The translations under genes were made by a program, and so were the position numbers. A stretch of DNA of 64,000 bases, taken from positions 308,712 through 372,711 of the forward strand of contig MU385875.1 of NCBI GenBank assembly GCA_022497145.1, in the 5' to 3' direction. Below are positions 46,850 through 59,313 of the stretch, in pieces (position 1 is the first letter of the stretch; the number at the start of each line of letters is the position of its first letter). The DNA comes from Rostrohypoxylon terebratum (Eukaryota; Ascomycota; Sordariomycetes; Xylariales; Hypoxylaceae). Under the pieces are notes generated by a model. The model was not told the origin of the DNA. It did not search any database and was given only the letters and a program-made list of their open reading frames with translations.

Positions 46850-49018
46850 ATGAGGTTTCCCTTTCGAACTCGCAGGCGCCAAGAGTCCGTCCACGACTAC
46901 ATCGGCGTCCTGGTCCCCCTCGAGGAGGCGCACTTACACAGCCATTCCGCCAGGTCCGGCAGAAGCGAATTCGAAGAGGTCAGGACTAGTTCCGATGGCT
47001 CGGTTATCGGCGACAATGAGGCCGAGTCCGTCCTTCCTAAAGATGGCGACAGCGAGCACACCGGAATGCTGCAGATGAGCGCTGCCGAGTATACTATCGA
47101 AGGCCTCAGGAGGGAAGTCCGGCGAGGTGAAAGACGGCACCAATGGACCGAGTATGAATGTGAGAGCTTCTCTACTCCACCAGGCCCAAAATGTGACCTG
47201 CATGCGTAAGGAACATATTGCTAATGAGTTGTTGCAGTAAAATCTAAACTCATTAATAAGGCGATCCAAGACATAGGCATGGGCCGGTATAACTGGCAGC
47301 TTTTCGTTCTGTGTGGTTTTGGCTGGTTTGCGGATAAGTGAGTGCCCTTCAAAACTAGAAAAGAAAAAAAAGAAAAGAAAAGAAAAGAAAAAATTGACCA
47401 TTTTCTAATTTTATCGGTAGTTTATGGATGCAAGTAAGTATAACAACTTATGTCGATCTTTCTGGTCTGGTTGGCTGTCTCGGTATCATTATCTAACAAC
47501 GTATAAAGGGCGTTTCATTAACCCTCCCATCTCTCTCGGAGGAGTTCGGGATTTCGGAAAAGCAGGTCAGGTACACCACGAGCTCTCTCTTCCTCGGACT
47601 CTGCGTTGGGAGCTTTTTCTGGGGACTTGGGGCCGATATCATGGGCAGACGGATCGCCTTCAACTTTACCCTACTAATCACGAGTATTTTTGGCATCTGG
47701 GCAGCGTACGCACCGAGTTGGGTGGCGGTTTGTATTTTGTTTGCCTGCATGGGCACCGGCGTTGGTGGGAATTTGCCAGTAGACGGAGCTCTGTTCCTCG
47801 AATTTTTGCCCGATTCTTCGAGCGGATTATTAACTCTTTTATCTGTGTGGTGGCCGGTTGGACAGCTTGTCTCCTCGATATTCGCTTGGTATTTTATCAC
47901 AAGATGGCCTGTCGAACAGGGATGGCGCTATTTCGTCACCACGATCGGGCTGATCACATTCGGCATGTTCCTCGTCCGGTTCGCTATGTTCCGCGTATAT
48001 GAATCGCCTAAGTATCTATTATCTCAGGGGCGGCAATCCGAAGCCGTCGCCGTTGTTCATGGCATTGCTTATCGAAACGGGAAGATGACCTGGCTCACCG
48101 AGGAGATATTAGATGCCGTCGCGGACGTGGAGGGCACTGATCGAACATCGGCGAGGGTTTCTGCCACAAATATTATCAAGCAGAACCTCACGTCTTTCTC
48201 GTTCGGTCGTCTACGTCCGCTCTTCCAAACTCGCAAGCTTGGCATTGCAACGCTCTTGATTTGGTTCTGTTGGAGCACCATAGGTTTAGGTTATCCACTA
48301 TTCAACGCCTTTCTTCCCCAATACCTATCGCACGGCGGCTCCGGTGCGCCGGTAAGCGATGAGGGAATGGTGGCACACGATGCTGCCTCATCAGCGACGT
48401 ACCGAAACTATGCCATAATATCCGTAGTTGGTGTGCCCGGGAGCCTGCTCGCTGCGTACACCGTCGATCATAAGTCGCCGTTCCTCGGTCGGAAGGGAAC
48501 CCTCGCCATCTCCACCTTCGTGTCTGCCGTGTTCTTGTTCTTCTTTGTCAAGTTTGGCACGACACCTAATTCGCAACTCTTCTTCACCTGCGTCGAGGCT
48601 TTCTGCCAGAATATCATGTACGGTGTCTTGTATGCCTTCTCGGGTATGTATAGACATGGATGACACTTGCCTGGTTACGATAATAGCTAACATTGTAGTA
48701 GTGAGTAAAACAATCTCAAATCCATGTTGCCAAATTTATGGAAGCGACATTCGGTAAGTTCCAAGAAGAATTGAGAAGAGTACTGACAAAAATATTCGAT
48801 ACTAGCCCGAGATATTCCCTGCGCCTGTCAGAGGAGCCGGGACCGGCGTGGCCAGCTTCTTGAACCGCGTGTTGGGACTGATCGCCCCCATCCTTGCCGC
48901 CAATATACCCGGCGACGGTACTACGGCCCCTATCTATATGTCTGCGATCCTAATATTAGCCGCCTTTGTGGGTATGGTGTTGATCCCTATCGAAACGAGA
49001 GGCAGGCAGAGGCTCTGA
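46850..49018 (+). CDS. MFS transporter of the SV2/SVOP-like (sugar/organic-acid) type
   Basis: Exons: 46850-47159, 47238-47337, 47421-47433, 47509-48643 and 48806-49018. The cytosolic N-terminus (about 110 residues) is followed by DIGMGRYNWQLFVLCGFGW, the first membrane helix, then GADIMGRRIAF (MFS loop 2-3 signature), GTGVGGNLPVDGALFLEF and further helices, ending in PEIFPAPVRGAGTGV and IPIETRGR. The family are proton-coupled carriers; substrate unknown. The third exon is only 13 nt, giving NLWMQ across the joints. The joint from exon 4 to the last exon does not keep frame if spliced directly (48644-48805): exon 4 ends in phase 1 and the last exon needs phase 0. A 2-nt exon at 48699-48700 between two good splice sites, or a 14-nt exon at 48687-48700, would restore it; otherwise the gene is broken here. 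Confidence 0.8.
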
Positions 49019-49252
49019 ATGTAGAGCTCCGGGTATATTCTTGAGCTAGATAGAATACGACCTTCTATGTATATGTATCGGTAGCACTTGTACGAGGATG
49101 ATATATTCACCTGGGTTTTTGATAGCTTTATCACGGCTTCAATTACTAGTTTAGCTGAGGATAACACAAGAATGAAAGTGTTAAATCAACCATGTATATT
49201 CATGTGTATACAATCGCTATGTTATTTATGCGAATACTCTGTTTACGGTTCG

Positions 49253-50419
49253 TCACTTAGTACCCTTAGCCCCAGAAGGAGCGTCTACTCTTCGCTTCTG
49301 AAACGAGCGACCTAAGGCGTCCTTCACCATCGGGTCAGCCCGGATCGTGTTCTGAACAAGCCATTCCTTAAGCTTCATCCGCATGGTGTTTATCACCTCG
49401 GGGTCGCCGACGAAGGGCGCCATCTCTAGTTCCATAAGCCGCATCACATCCACATCCATGCTGCGCGTCATATGCTCAAGCCTGTCCAGGTTCTGCGCTA
49501 GCTGCTTCTCCGACGCCTCGCCCGGCTTCGTCCCTCGTTTCTCTGGAGACTGTAGAAGCGGGCCTATCTGCGAGAAGGCTATGTACATCGTGATACTCAA
49601 CTTGCGCGCGAGGGAGATGATCTGGAAGGGCAGGTAGGGCGGGTGGTCGGTGAAACTCGTCAGGATCGGGTTCACGAGGGTATCGAGGAAGCGCGGGAAA
49701 TACGGGCGCGTGACGGTGTGTAGTTCGAAGACGCACAGCACGATCAACGTCAACCATCGCCAGTAGCGACCCCAGTCGAGATAGCCCAAGAGCCCCAGCA
49801 CGTACATGGCGACGGCGGCGAAACCGTAGTAGGGTATCACGACTTGGATACCACGGACGACGTAGTCGTGTATTGTAATGCAGTGCTTCCAGCTCGCAAT
49901 GTCGGGACCGAAGCGCTCGTAGGCAAACCGTCGGGCGGGGTCGACGAGGGTATCGGAGGCGGTCTTGAGATGCATGAAGTAATCAGCCTCGGTTCCATCC
50001 CTGGAACCGGAGCTCATCAGCTTGTCGGGATGGTGGAGGGCGGCGAGACGACGAAAGCGGCTCTTGATATCGCGCTCGGAGGCAGAGAGAGGAACGCCAA
50101 GGTCGGCATAGTAGTCTGAGGAGCGGCGTAGCTCGTAATCGGCTTCGTAGATAGTGTAGAGTAGATACAAGGACACGACGAGGATGTGGATACGGCGACG
50201 GTGCTCGGCATAGCGGGGTGTTCCAGGCGTGGGCTTGCGATCGCCTGCGCGAATGGTTATGCCGTAATAGATGGACTGTACCCAACCTGTTACAAGCTAC
50301 ATTGTGTTAGTATGAAGCCTCTTTTCTAGGACAATATCGGAGGAAAGGAAAAGAGAGGTGATACACACGTTTGGGAGAAATGTCCAGCCCAATAGAGAAA
50401 GGACGTTGCTGCCAGCCAT
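49253..50419 (-). CDS. Membrane-associated DnaJ-domain protein (ERJ5-like)
   Basis: Two exons (minus): 50419-50369 and 50296-49253; 364 residues. A hydrophobic N-terminus (MAGSNVLSLLGWTFLPNL) and a second membrane helix (IHILVVSLYLLYTIY, about residues 53-67) precede the J domain, which has the HPD motif at residues 106-108 (LHHPDK). Two more hydrophobic segments follow (IQVVIPYYGFAAVAMYVLGLLG; WLTLIVLCVFEL), then a cytosolic or lumenal helical tail. This matches fungal membrane-associated J proteins related to ER Erj5, which stimulate Hsp70 for protein folding. The gene is convergent with the MFS gene, with 234 bp between stops. Intron: donor GTGTGT, branch TACTAACA, acceptor GTAG. The start gives a good signal-anchor. 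Confidence 0.87.
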
Positions 50420-52441
50420 GATAGTATGATGGTATGATGGTAGTTGTACCAGTAACTTTTTTTTAGTAATGCAGGCTATATCATAGCTGAGGAATGAGGA
50501 ATGAGGAATAGTATGATGATTCTGATAACACGAACGAATTAAAGAATATTCTATAGAGAGAAAGGCAGTGGTAAGCGAATGATGTATAAAAGATTCAATG
50601 TTCTTTGAAGCTTTGGTGTTGCCAAGGTTGGATGCTCCAGGCTGTCCAGGTCACAGAGAATCATGGACAAGTTACATTACGTAGCGAGTACAGAGTAGCG
50701 AGTACCGCTCATTACCTAATACGCGCAGTGTATGCTGTAAGTAAGGCGCTACTGAACAGCGTGTGCAATGTGCATAAGGTTCCCTGAGGGCCTGGGTTTA
50801 CCTAAAAATGGTCTCACAGTCACACAAATTCAAACTCTCATCTAATCGCCCCAAAGCTTGTTACATAAGTATATTACACATATCATATATGTTATATGTA
50901 ACCCAGTCAGTTTTCATCAGTTTTCGTCTCTTCCATGTCATTTTTCAATCGCTGGTAATAGAGATAATCATCTATTGAGTTTTTGACCCGATTTTGAGTT
51001 GAGCGACTGACCTGGATGTTTCACAAAGATTAAAAAAAAAAAAAAAAAACTAAGCTCATTATCATCGCCAGACACCATTCAGTGAGATAATCCAGGTAGG
51101 TAATTTTCTGATTTATCCTTCATTCTTCATAGGTATCTACGGTGATCTCTTCGGGTATTGTGCTGTAAGATTTTGTACACCAACAAAGCGCAGCTAGCGA
51201 AGATTAGGCCTCAATGCTGCGTGACATCACTGTCGCTGACTTCCGATCTTCGCTCGTTCGGCACCGAGCACATCTATTTCATTCTTGATGATAATTTTCA
51301 AGCCCCAAGGCTTGACCTTGCGATCACCAATCTAACCCCGGCTGTCATCTATCGCCGACGGATCCCACATCATGAAGTTTCATCAATGCGCGTGACGCGT
51401 CAGACGGCGAAATACTTTATGAAGTGGCGTGAAAAAGGAGCGGTGAGTTGCATTTGTTTGCATCTATCGCTCAGCGCGGGTAAATTGTCCATGAGACTGG
51501 TTTTTATGATGCTCTCGTTCATATTGCTAGGTATAGTAATGAGTTGGCTGTCTCGGAAGTCACAGCTGAAAGCTGAAAAAAACACCTACAGCGTTGCGTC
51601 TTGCTTCTCGCATGGAAGATCGAACGTAACTGTCAATGCAACTCCGTCAGTCCGTCACATAGAATGAGGTCATCCTATCATCCTATTCACATAGAATAGC
51701 GTAAATGATAACCCTTACACGAATAGGACACAAGCCATCGTAAAGGCCGCTGCAGGTGCCATGATCGTCTAAATCAATCGGATTCATGTTAGTTCGTAGC
51801 TATGGTAAAAATGAACTTGAATGAGATCCATGGATGCGCACCCGTGGCGTGATATTCCCTCGAGCAGCCATGACCTTTTTCTCTTATCACCAATTGAAGG
51901 GGGAACGGGTTGAAATAAACGAATAATTCGTAGAGCCGCTTGTGATCGATCGCCGATCGTAGTTCGTCGCACAGGATAGTTGGTAGTTGCGTGTATAGGA
52001 CGTATAGGACCTAGGACCTAGGTAGTAGTTGTAATTGAGAAATAAAACAGGCAAGCGGAATTGCTGGGCTTCCAAGGTTGCCAGTTGTCTCCAAGTGATA
52101 AGTGCTAAGCCAGAACCCATCATACGATAATAAAGTCAATTAGGTTAAAAGAGAAACCACGAAAATTCCCCGTCCTTAGCTTCATTTTTTTCCCCGCGCG
52201 TACATAACCTTAAATTTGTCTTTACTTGATGAGTCCATTTGAGAAACATCGACCTAAGTTTTGTATACCTGGTACCTAGTAGTTGAGCGGTTGAACTGGG
52301 ATGAGAGATAATAAGGCTCGGTGGATGTGGGGGAAACGGGAAACGAGACATATTCATAATTGATAGAAAGACAAACTTGGAAACTTTTAGCACGACGTGA
52401 TTTTTATTCATCTACTCTAATTAATATAGTTGTCTTCACAG

Positions 52442-53066
52442 ACACATCAATTGGCGTCTCAGGCAAATCTTTTGTCGAAGTTAATCGTTTGCAATTCAGG
52501 GACCCAATAAGACCAAAACCATGTTGGAATAGCCTTGTCTCCCTTCCTGATGCTCAGGTGAGGTGAGTGTAGACTCACTTTGATGATTCTTAAACCAAGT
52601 CGTCTATTCATGTCATCGAGAACTCGTGAATCACGATTCATATAATTATTACAAAGTATATCAATCGAAAACAGTCATTAGGCGCTCGAAGTACGAAAAC
52701 TATTTCGCCATGATCTAGACGTCTGTGAGTTGTTCCAACACGATATGTTATATGACAACTCTAAGAAACGAGGCTCTTACATGGTATTAGCGCCCTTGAT
52801 CGGAGACGCCTACGTTCTGGTTGGATGCAAAGACCCAAGTTGGCTTGACATCGCCAAATCAGTGGGAACCAATGCGACAACCAAGATATTAGCGCACCAC
52901 GTTATGTGCAACCCAAAAACGTCTCTCCACACAAAACCAAGTCTTTATCAACCTTGGATTCAACCTCGCCATGCAGGCGTGCCCGAATTAGGAGCAGATC
53001 ATGATCTGCTTCATTCCCTGTGGTCATCAGTTGGGGTGCTTCGCATGCAAGGAATCCAGCGTCGGT
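52442..53066 (+). pseudogene. Cryptic spliced coding remnant of unknown identity
   Basis: Two segments join well: 52442-52557 (GVSGKSFVEVNRLQFRDPI...SLPDAQ) ends at CAG|GTGAGG, and 52682 onward (ALEVRKLFRHDLDVCELF...VLAPLIGDAYVLVGC...) starts after a TTAG acceptor in the same phase. The second segment runs about 385 bases. In another frame at 52975-53050 a Cys/His string CFIPCGHQLGCFACK is seen, reminiscent of the second half of a RING finger, following an in-frame stop. No start or end exon is found. It may be a decayed gene or an unrecognised one with further introns. Confidence 0.3.
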
Positions 53067-53494
53067 AGTATCCTTTTCAGCAATGTTCATCTCCATGTTA
53101 GTAAGTTTTCGGCCTCAAATGAAACCTTGGTCACCTGGCAGCATGTGACCTGATGACTTATCGGATATGATTGCAGTATCCGGCCGACGGCTGGAAGCAG
53201 TACTCTATCTCGTAATAATGTGTTCTCTAAGAATTAGACCATCTCAGTATTGGCTAAGTTCAGTGGTAGTGCTGACGAATCTGTGGACCTATACGGAGAG
53301 TCGGGCCTCAACGCCTGGTTCAAGGTTATAGATACTCAGTGAAGTAGATACGGCTCGGGAACCTTAACTGTCAAGCCCGGTCAGTAACATCGATAAGCTA
53401 CGTAAAATACTAGATATAGAAGGTTAACGATGATAAAGACAATGTGCCTCCAAACCTCGATCATAGCCAACAATTGGGGCACTCACCAGTAACA

Positions 53495-53836
53495 TCAACC
53501 TTGTTGTACTGAAACATATAAGTCTACATCTCGTGATTCTTTGCCAGCAACAGAAATGTAGTGCGACGTCCACGCCTCTCGGCGGTGCTTCATAAGCTCG
53601 GCCATTGTACGGTCAGATTCACACCGCAGAAGTGGCGAACCTAGCCCGAGAAAACTCAACTCCCACATGTCGTGTTCCTGTCTGAGTATTCCAAAGTTAT
53701 CTAGTACAAATGCAGTTCGTTGCTTCGGGAAAGCCATCCAACCAGATAGCCTATGTAGCCCACTGTATGGTCGCAACTGAGGTCTCATATGATTATATAC
53801 CTCGGCAGGTAGGTATGCATATAATTGTTCATTCAT
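53495..53836 (-). CDS. Possible ORF of unknown function (113 codons)
   Basis: ATG-started frame (MNEQLYAYLPAEVYNHMRPQ) with a balanced residue mix including KQRTAFVLDNFGILRQEHDMW. No domain is recognised, base composition is near that of the region, and no splice partner is evident. It may be part of the same degenerate locus as the segment at 52.4-53.1 kb. Confidence 0.2.
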   Translation of the reverse strand: MNEQLYAYLPAEVYNHMRPQLRPYSGLHRLSGWMAFPKQRTAFVLDNFGILRQEHDMWELSFLGLGSPLLRCESDRTMAELMKHRREAWTSHYISVAGKESRDVDLYVSVQQG

Positions 53837-56139
53837 ACACCACTTTCATCAGAATAATCAGCACCATACATCGACGGGAAATCTCAGCCGATGACACGTC
53901 GTATACTCGTTGATGACCGCACACGGTAACGTTCAGGTGACCAATAGATATGATTGACCCAAGCAATAGTTGGGCTAATTTTGCCCCTTTGTCTTGGTAA
54001 TTTCTACGGCCAAATGAATGATGAGCTCTGACGGCTGTTAGCCAGTGTATCATCGCGGGACGGGGTAAAGCGGAAAGAACGATATAAGGGCAGTTGGTTC
54101 GTTAGAACAAGTGTGATCTGCCTACATGTTGAGCCTATTGGTCGGCCTAGAATCGCCATGGAAAGGATTTGAGTAGTACGATTAATCTCCAAATAACAGA
54201 GGCCAGACCCAAGCCTCATCGACGCTTGACTTGCATTAAACTTCTGGGGATGTTTCCTTCGTAGCAGTGCCGAGAATCCACATCTCATTGGGACGCTTTG
54301 GGATGATGTGCAAAGAATCGGAGATGATACTCAGCCCATGAAGATTTTCTTGTGACATAAAAACATCCGCTCGTGCATCAATGGCGTGTTTTATATGTTT
54401 TTCATTAGGTGAATCAACGATTTATGCGGACAGCATCGCGATAATCAGCGAGACATGTTATTTTTTTCAAATAAACGGACAAGATATGGCGGCATAAGAA
54501 GAGTCCCCGAGACTAGGGTCTGGGTTGTATTAAATGGCAACGTGACGGGATGCTAGATTGCGAATTCGTAAACGAATGTGACGTCTCGAGTCGTTGAATT
54601 CTTGAGAAGTAAAGCCATCCGTCACTCTCGGCTAGAAGTTTAGGTGGCATCCATGGATGTGTATAAGCGAAGCTCAAGGTAGGCCCCTAGCTCAGGCATA
54701 TAGTCGTATCATACATTGATAGCCGCGCAGAATTGGTAAAGAAATGCGCTGAGTTCCTTTGACGCCGTTGTATGGATGTATCATCGTATTGAGAGGGGTA
54801 CGCACGAAAATTTGTCGAGTCTCTGGGCGCTCTGCAGAGTGACCGCCACCGAGCTAGCCACTAATCTGAAGAGATTTTTTTTTCATTCCAAAGAATTCCT
54901 ATCCATTTTGGCCGGCAATCGGAGTATGAAAGCCCTTATCCGTGGAGTGTCGGGTCGGGGAGGATTCATTTTAGGCATTGAATTATTCCCTAACCCATGC
55001 AGAAGTCGGCATCCATAGGTCTATCACGAGGCCACAGAATATCATTTTCTTACATGTCCGGGAGGGATTGACAATGATATGTTATACCTATATTATAAGT
55101 CAACGTAGACATCCGAGCCCAAATGGATCGTAGGTAATACAACCTTACCTCTAAAGCATCTATAGGGACAGAGTGCCGGGTGGTTTGGATGGTTTGGATA
55201 GGTCTATTCATGGAGAAGAAGATGAATTTGGAAGTGATAAAACAGTTTAGGTAGAGTTGGGGTCCAAAAGCAAGGATACCTAATGATATATATACCTGCG
55301 GTCCTGCGACCCCCTACAAAAAGCCGCGACCTTTCTTCGTTTATTCATTGCCGCCATTAAGAAGGCGGATGTAGTAACAAGCCTATCGGGATCACGCAAA
55401 TACCTAATATCGATGCAAGTCGAAGCAATGGGTTCATATCCGATATATTGAGACCGGGATTGAGCTGTCGGCCGATCTAGGTCGCATGCATCTTACTATG
55501 TAAGCGCCTGAAGAGAGGGAGCAATGAGAATTCATTTACGCAGTATCGTGCGGTGGAGGCTGAAAAAGGAGGAAAGTTGTGGGTTTGCGCTTGAACCTTG
55601 GAAAATGAACCTGGAAGAATTGAGGCTCTGCTCACCCAGTGGTTTCCACAACCCGGGCTCATCAATTCCAGGTTTTGGGTTTTACATGCTTACTATACTA
55701 GTACTAGTAGGTACAGTACATACATAATACTACAGGTAGGTCCCACTACATTTGATGGGACAGGGTGGATACATCCATCATGGATGGATATGTACTACGT
55801 AGGTCAAGTACTAGTGTAGTAGTGTAGTAAGATTTACGCGATTTACGGACGTCCCCAAGAGCTCTTTCCTCCTCAAAACCCTCAAAACCCCCAAACTGAT
55901 AACCTTGGAAGTTCTAAAGCCGATTTGGCCAATTATCCGTACCTAATTATTCGCGTGCATAAAGCAGGTACCCAAAAGAAAGCCACATCGATTGAAACCT
56001 TCCCGAATATCACAGTTCCGGCAGAAACTCGCCGGCAAACATCAACGATAAGTACATAATTCCTATCTACGCAGGTACCTAAGTGATACCCTAAAACAGG
56101 CTCATGCAGCTACACGGAAGCATCATTCCATGAATCCAT

Positions 56140-56233
56140 ACTACGTAGGTAGGTACCTACCTAGTATACATTACAGTACATACTAGGTATACATTAGCTA
56201 CTATGTAGGTACTAGGTAGTTAGTAGGTAGTAC
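56140..56233. repeat. Cluster of CTAGG/TACC palindromic repeats
   Basis: A dense run of TAGGTA/TACCTA motifs. Positions 56146-56163 form a perfect 18-bp palindrome (TAGGTAGGTACCTACCTA). The cluster continues with TACTAGGTATAC and TACTAGGTAGT elements. Confidence 0.75.
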
Positions 56234-57130
56234 CAGACCTCTATCCAGAACGTGCCTGAGTACATGGGTCTTACCTAGTATATGTACACTAATACTGGAT
56301 GTGGAATAAAAGGAAGTTTAGGTTCGACTCCTATTAGGCCTGTCGGTGCCTTCCTTTTGATCCACTAATATATCTCATCCCTGGCTTGGTTCGGGATCTA
56401 GGTTGCCACTAGTACTTACATCATTCCTAGTACACACTAGTACTAAGGAACTAGATACCTAGGTACCTAGATATTAGCTACTTTACATGTAATACATGAG
56501 CTACGTATCCTACTAGGTATCTCCCATCTGGCATCACTCCTAAACACATGCATGTACCTACTCTTCAGTCGTCGTAGAGCCTCATCTTTTTTATCATACC
56601 CACGCCCCATGTTGCTGGAGTCTTCATTAAATGGATGAAATGGCCCGCTATTATTCAATGGCGATCTCGGCAGTAATTGCAGCTGGGCAAGGCTACCTAC
56701 CTATACGTCGCATTTGATTTACAACAGTATTACACAGCCTACATACGATATCCAAGATTCCAAGTCTATCACTACCTAGTAGTACTTTTCTATATCCACA
56801 GAGTTTGAGCCTTACTTCATATCTACCCATTCTTCGGGGTATACAACTAAGCTTCCTTGGTACTTATACATACGTGTGTATAGGGCTATGTCTCGCACAC
56901 TAAGAAAGATGCGGCTCAACCAGAAGAGATCGGTAAAACCGCCAATAAGTATCTATCCAGCTCCCCAGGGGTACTGACATGAATCTGTCTGTTTGTCTTT
57001 TCGGTCTTAACATTGTCCTTTAAAGCATGTACGCTATGCCCAATCAGTGGCTTCAACCTCTTCCCGTCTAACTTAGCCCTCTCTCATTCAATCGATAAAA
57101 GACCTAGATGCATGGGTTTGATCAAGATCG

Positions 57131-59313
57131 ATGTGGACATCGAAGAGCATAGTGACACCTCTAAGGACACCCGGGCTGCAACGGTTGCCATATGAGATAA
57201 TAGCGTATATTGTGAAATACCTAGACATCGATGATGTTTTTATGCTATCATTATGCAGCCACCATTTCCAGTACTTAGTGAGAGAAGAAAGGTTTTGTAA
57301 AACCCTCATCAATGTGAGTCATCAATCCAACTCACACTCCAAGGGTTCCTGTTACCAGGTAGCTAGCTGCTAGCTGCTAGCTCCCTGCTTAATGGATAGT
57401 CATGTTACCTAATGACTCCTAAATTTACTAACAGCTACACATAGATGAAAGCCCCTTATACAATGGAAGCGGGGGAGGCTCAGAGGAGTGGTCAGTTCGC
57501 CCGAGCTCTACGACGAGTTGCAAAGAGGCGTCTGGCTCTATCTCAGGCATCACCGTACGTTGTAGGAATAGTAGGCCTCGCTGATTCTTATGAATATATC
57601 CACGGAATACTTTGCTACATCATCGAAGCACGACCTCAGCGGTGGCTACGGATCCTTGATCTACATGCTTCAGCAAGTCATGAGCTTGTCATAGATATTC
57701 CAGCTCTCATTCGCGAGGCCGTGCCGAGATCAGCCAAAAGCCGTAAATATAAGTTTCGAGTCTTATATCATTCGAATGGTATTACATCGTGTTTATTTTC
57801 ATTCGCGCTACCAACCACCGAAAATTGGCTCTTAGTGTTCCAAGCTGAGGAGAAGAAAATCGTGGCCCTGCTTCAGCTAGATTCTACGGCTAGGATATTT
57901 GTGCGAAATAATGAGGATTTTCTTTATTTTGGTACACACTCGGAAGAAGGCGCTGATGGATTTAAATATTGGGTTCTCACCGGATTCAGTATCAAGGATA
58001 GTACATGGTTTCCTCAGAAAATGCACTTAACCAATGTGGTCGGGTACGACATCGGTACTACAGTTTGCTTCGAAATCATAGACGATTATTTTTATGGCCT
58101 ATCGAATCAGACTGACTTCGAGTTCAGGGAGACTGATTGGGTCTCCTATTACCACTGTTTTCGATTCCCCCTGCACGACCCGGATCGCAAGAACACCCAA
58201 ACTATGCATAAGGATGATAGCTGGAGGAGAAAGCATGCTGAAGGTCCCATAGACGACCGATGGGGGTTCCTCAAGCTTGAGAAAGACGAGGCTACGGGGA
58301 CGATCAACATAGTCGAGTCTAGAAAGGAATGGCTCGTAGGGAAGAGTGGCAGCCGACGAACCTATTACACAACCGAGGTGTTTTTCAAAAATTCGAAGCC
58401 GGTTTGCGAGGATGCTCTCCAATCCGCCGTACAACCAGCCACTGTGGTTAATGGAAGAGTTATCAGACCCATCAGGGTAGGGAACAACGCGGTTGACTCG
58501 TACATACCGCCTCGACCACCTGAGAACGTTCATCCAGGGGATGATAGCTCTACGACGCCAGTTTTCACACGCAGCCAGACTCATTTACGCTCTTACCATC
58601 GATCTTCTAATACTTTTTTAGATTTGGTTGACGACACATCCGGCGGGTCAATAGGTCGACATTTACGTCTAAGAACTGGTTATAGGAAGCCGAAACACAG
58701 AAATTTCGATAATATGGATTTGCAACAAAAAAGCCCGCAGCCCCTGGAGACATCATTAGAATCAAGCGAAAATATAGATTTCGATGAGGTATTAGGGGAG
58801 TTGTACCACCCCAACGAGATACGTTTCTGGCCTCCGGGACGATACCATAATCAGGCTTTGTTAGATAAGATTTACGCGGTACTGAACCCACCCGGCTATC
58901 AAGGCAGTATCACCGCCTCTAGCGATGAAAGATCCTTAGTTTATGCCACTGGGGAGGATACACAAGGACTCCAAGTTCTAGTCTACATCAGCTTCGACCC
59001 GGCAGCCAGGCTATGCGGCATGTTGCGTGAGGGGTACATACTGGGAGAAAATATATCAAGCCAACACAACGAGATGACCAGTCAGGGCTATCTGTTGGGT
59101 GCAGATGCCGGCGGAACCACGAAACGCTTTGAGAGTTTCATGACCGACGCCAAAGGCAAGGGAAAGGCCACTGGCGACACTTCTTTACCCTCCTATATTG
59201 CAAATCCTCCGGCCCCGGAGCCAGTGAGTGAAGAAGACTGTAAGCCATGGGCTTGGCTCGAACGGGCCATGTACCAGGATCTCACAGGGAAACTATTCAC
59301 CTTTGCGCACTGA
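57131..59313 (+). CDS. Fungal F-box protein
   Basis: Two exons: 57131-57313 and 57445-59313; 683 residues. The N-terminus has an F-box (LQRLPYEIIAYIVKYLDIDDVFMLSLC, about residues 15-50), which in SCF ligases binds Skp1. Exon 2 begins at KAPYTMEAGEAQRSGQFARAL and RRVAKRRLALSQASPY, the conserved start of a large fungal family with an F-box followed by a beta-propeller-like segment; it ends with a Ser/Pro-rich linker and a short C-terminal part (LYHPNEIRFWPPGRY). It probably recruits a protein for ubiquitination; the target is unknown. The intron has two acceptors: ACAG at 57434 and CATAG at 57444. Only the second keeps the long frame. Confidence 0.85.

Larger units (their letters stand above)
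50420..57130. other. 6.7 kb gene-poor AT-rich region
   Basis: No intact gene is recognised. It contains an 18-base A-tract at 51032-51049, dense CTAGG-type palindromes at 55700-56520, and several moderately long frames (51158-51667 plus, 52360-53068 plus, 53495-53836 minus) that look partly coding but have no family I can name. The 52.4-53.1 kb part is described separately. The first 300 bp should be the promoter of the DnaJ gene and the last few hundred that of the F-box gene. Confidence 0.55.

Noticed and set aside
47358..47395. AAAAG pentamer run
   Set aside because: Simple repeat inside intron 2 of the MFS gene; no further structure.
47493..47900. Minus-strand frame over the MFS gene
   Set aside because: Antisense of a clear carrier; no domain.
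51032..51049. 18-base A-tract as a possible retrotransposon tail
   Set aside because: No coding remnant or target-site duplication is visible next to it.
51158..51667. 169-codon plus-strand frame
   Set aside because: Starts with TTG, has no recognisable domain and no splice signals; kept only as part of the gene-poor region.
56325..56345. TTCGACTCC, like a tRNA T-loop
   Set aside because: The surrounding bases do not form acceptor, D or anticodon stems of normal length.
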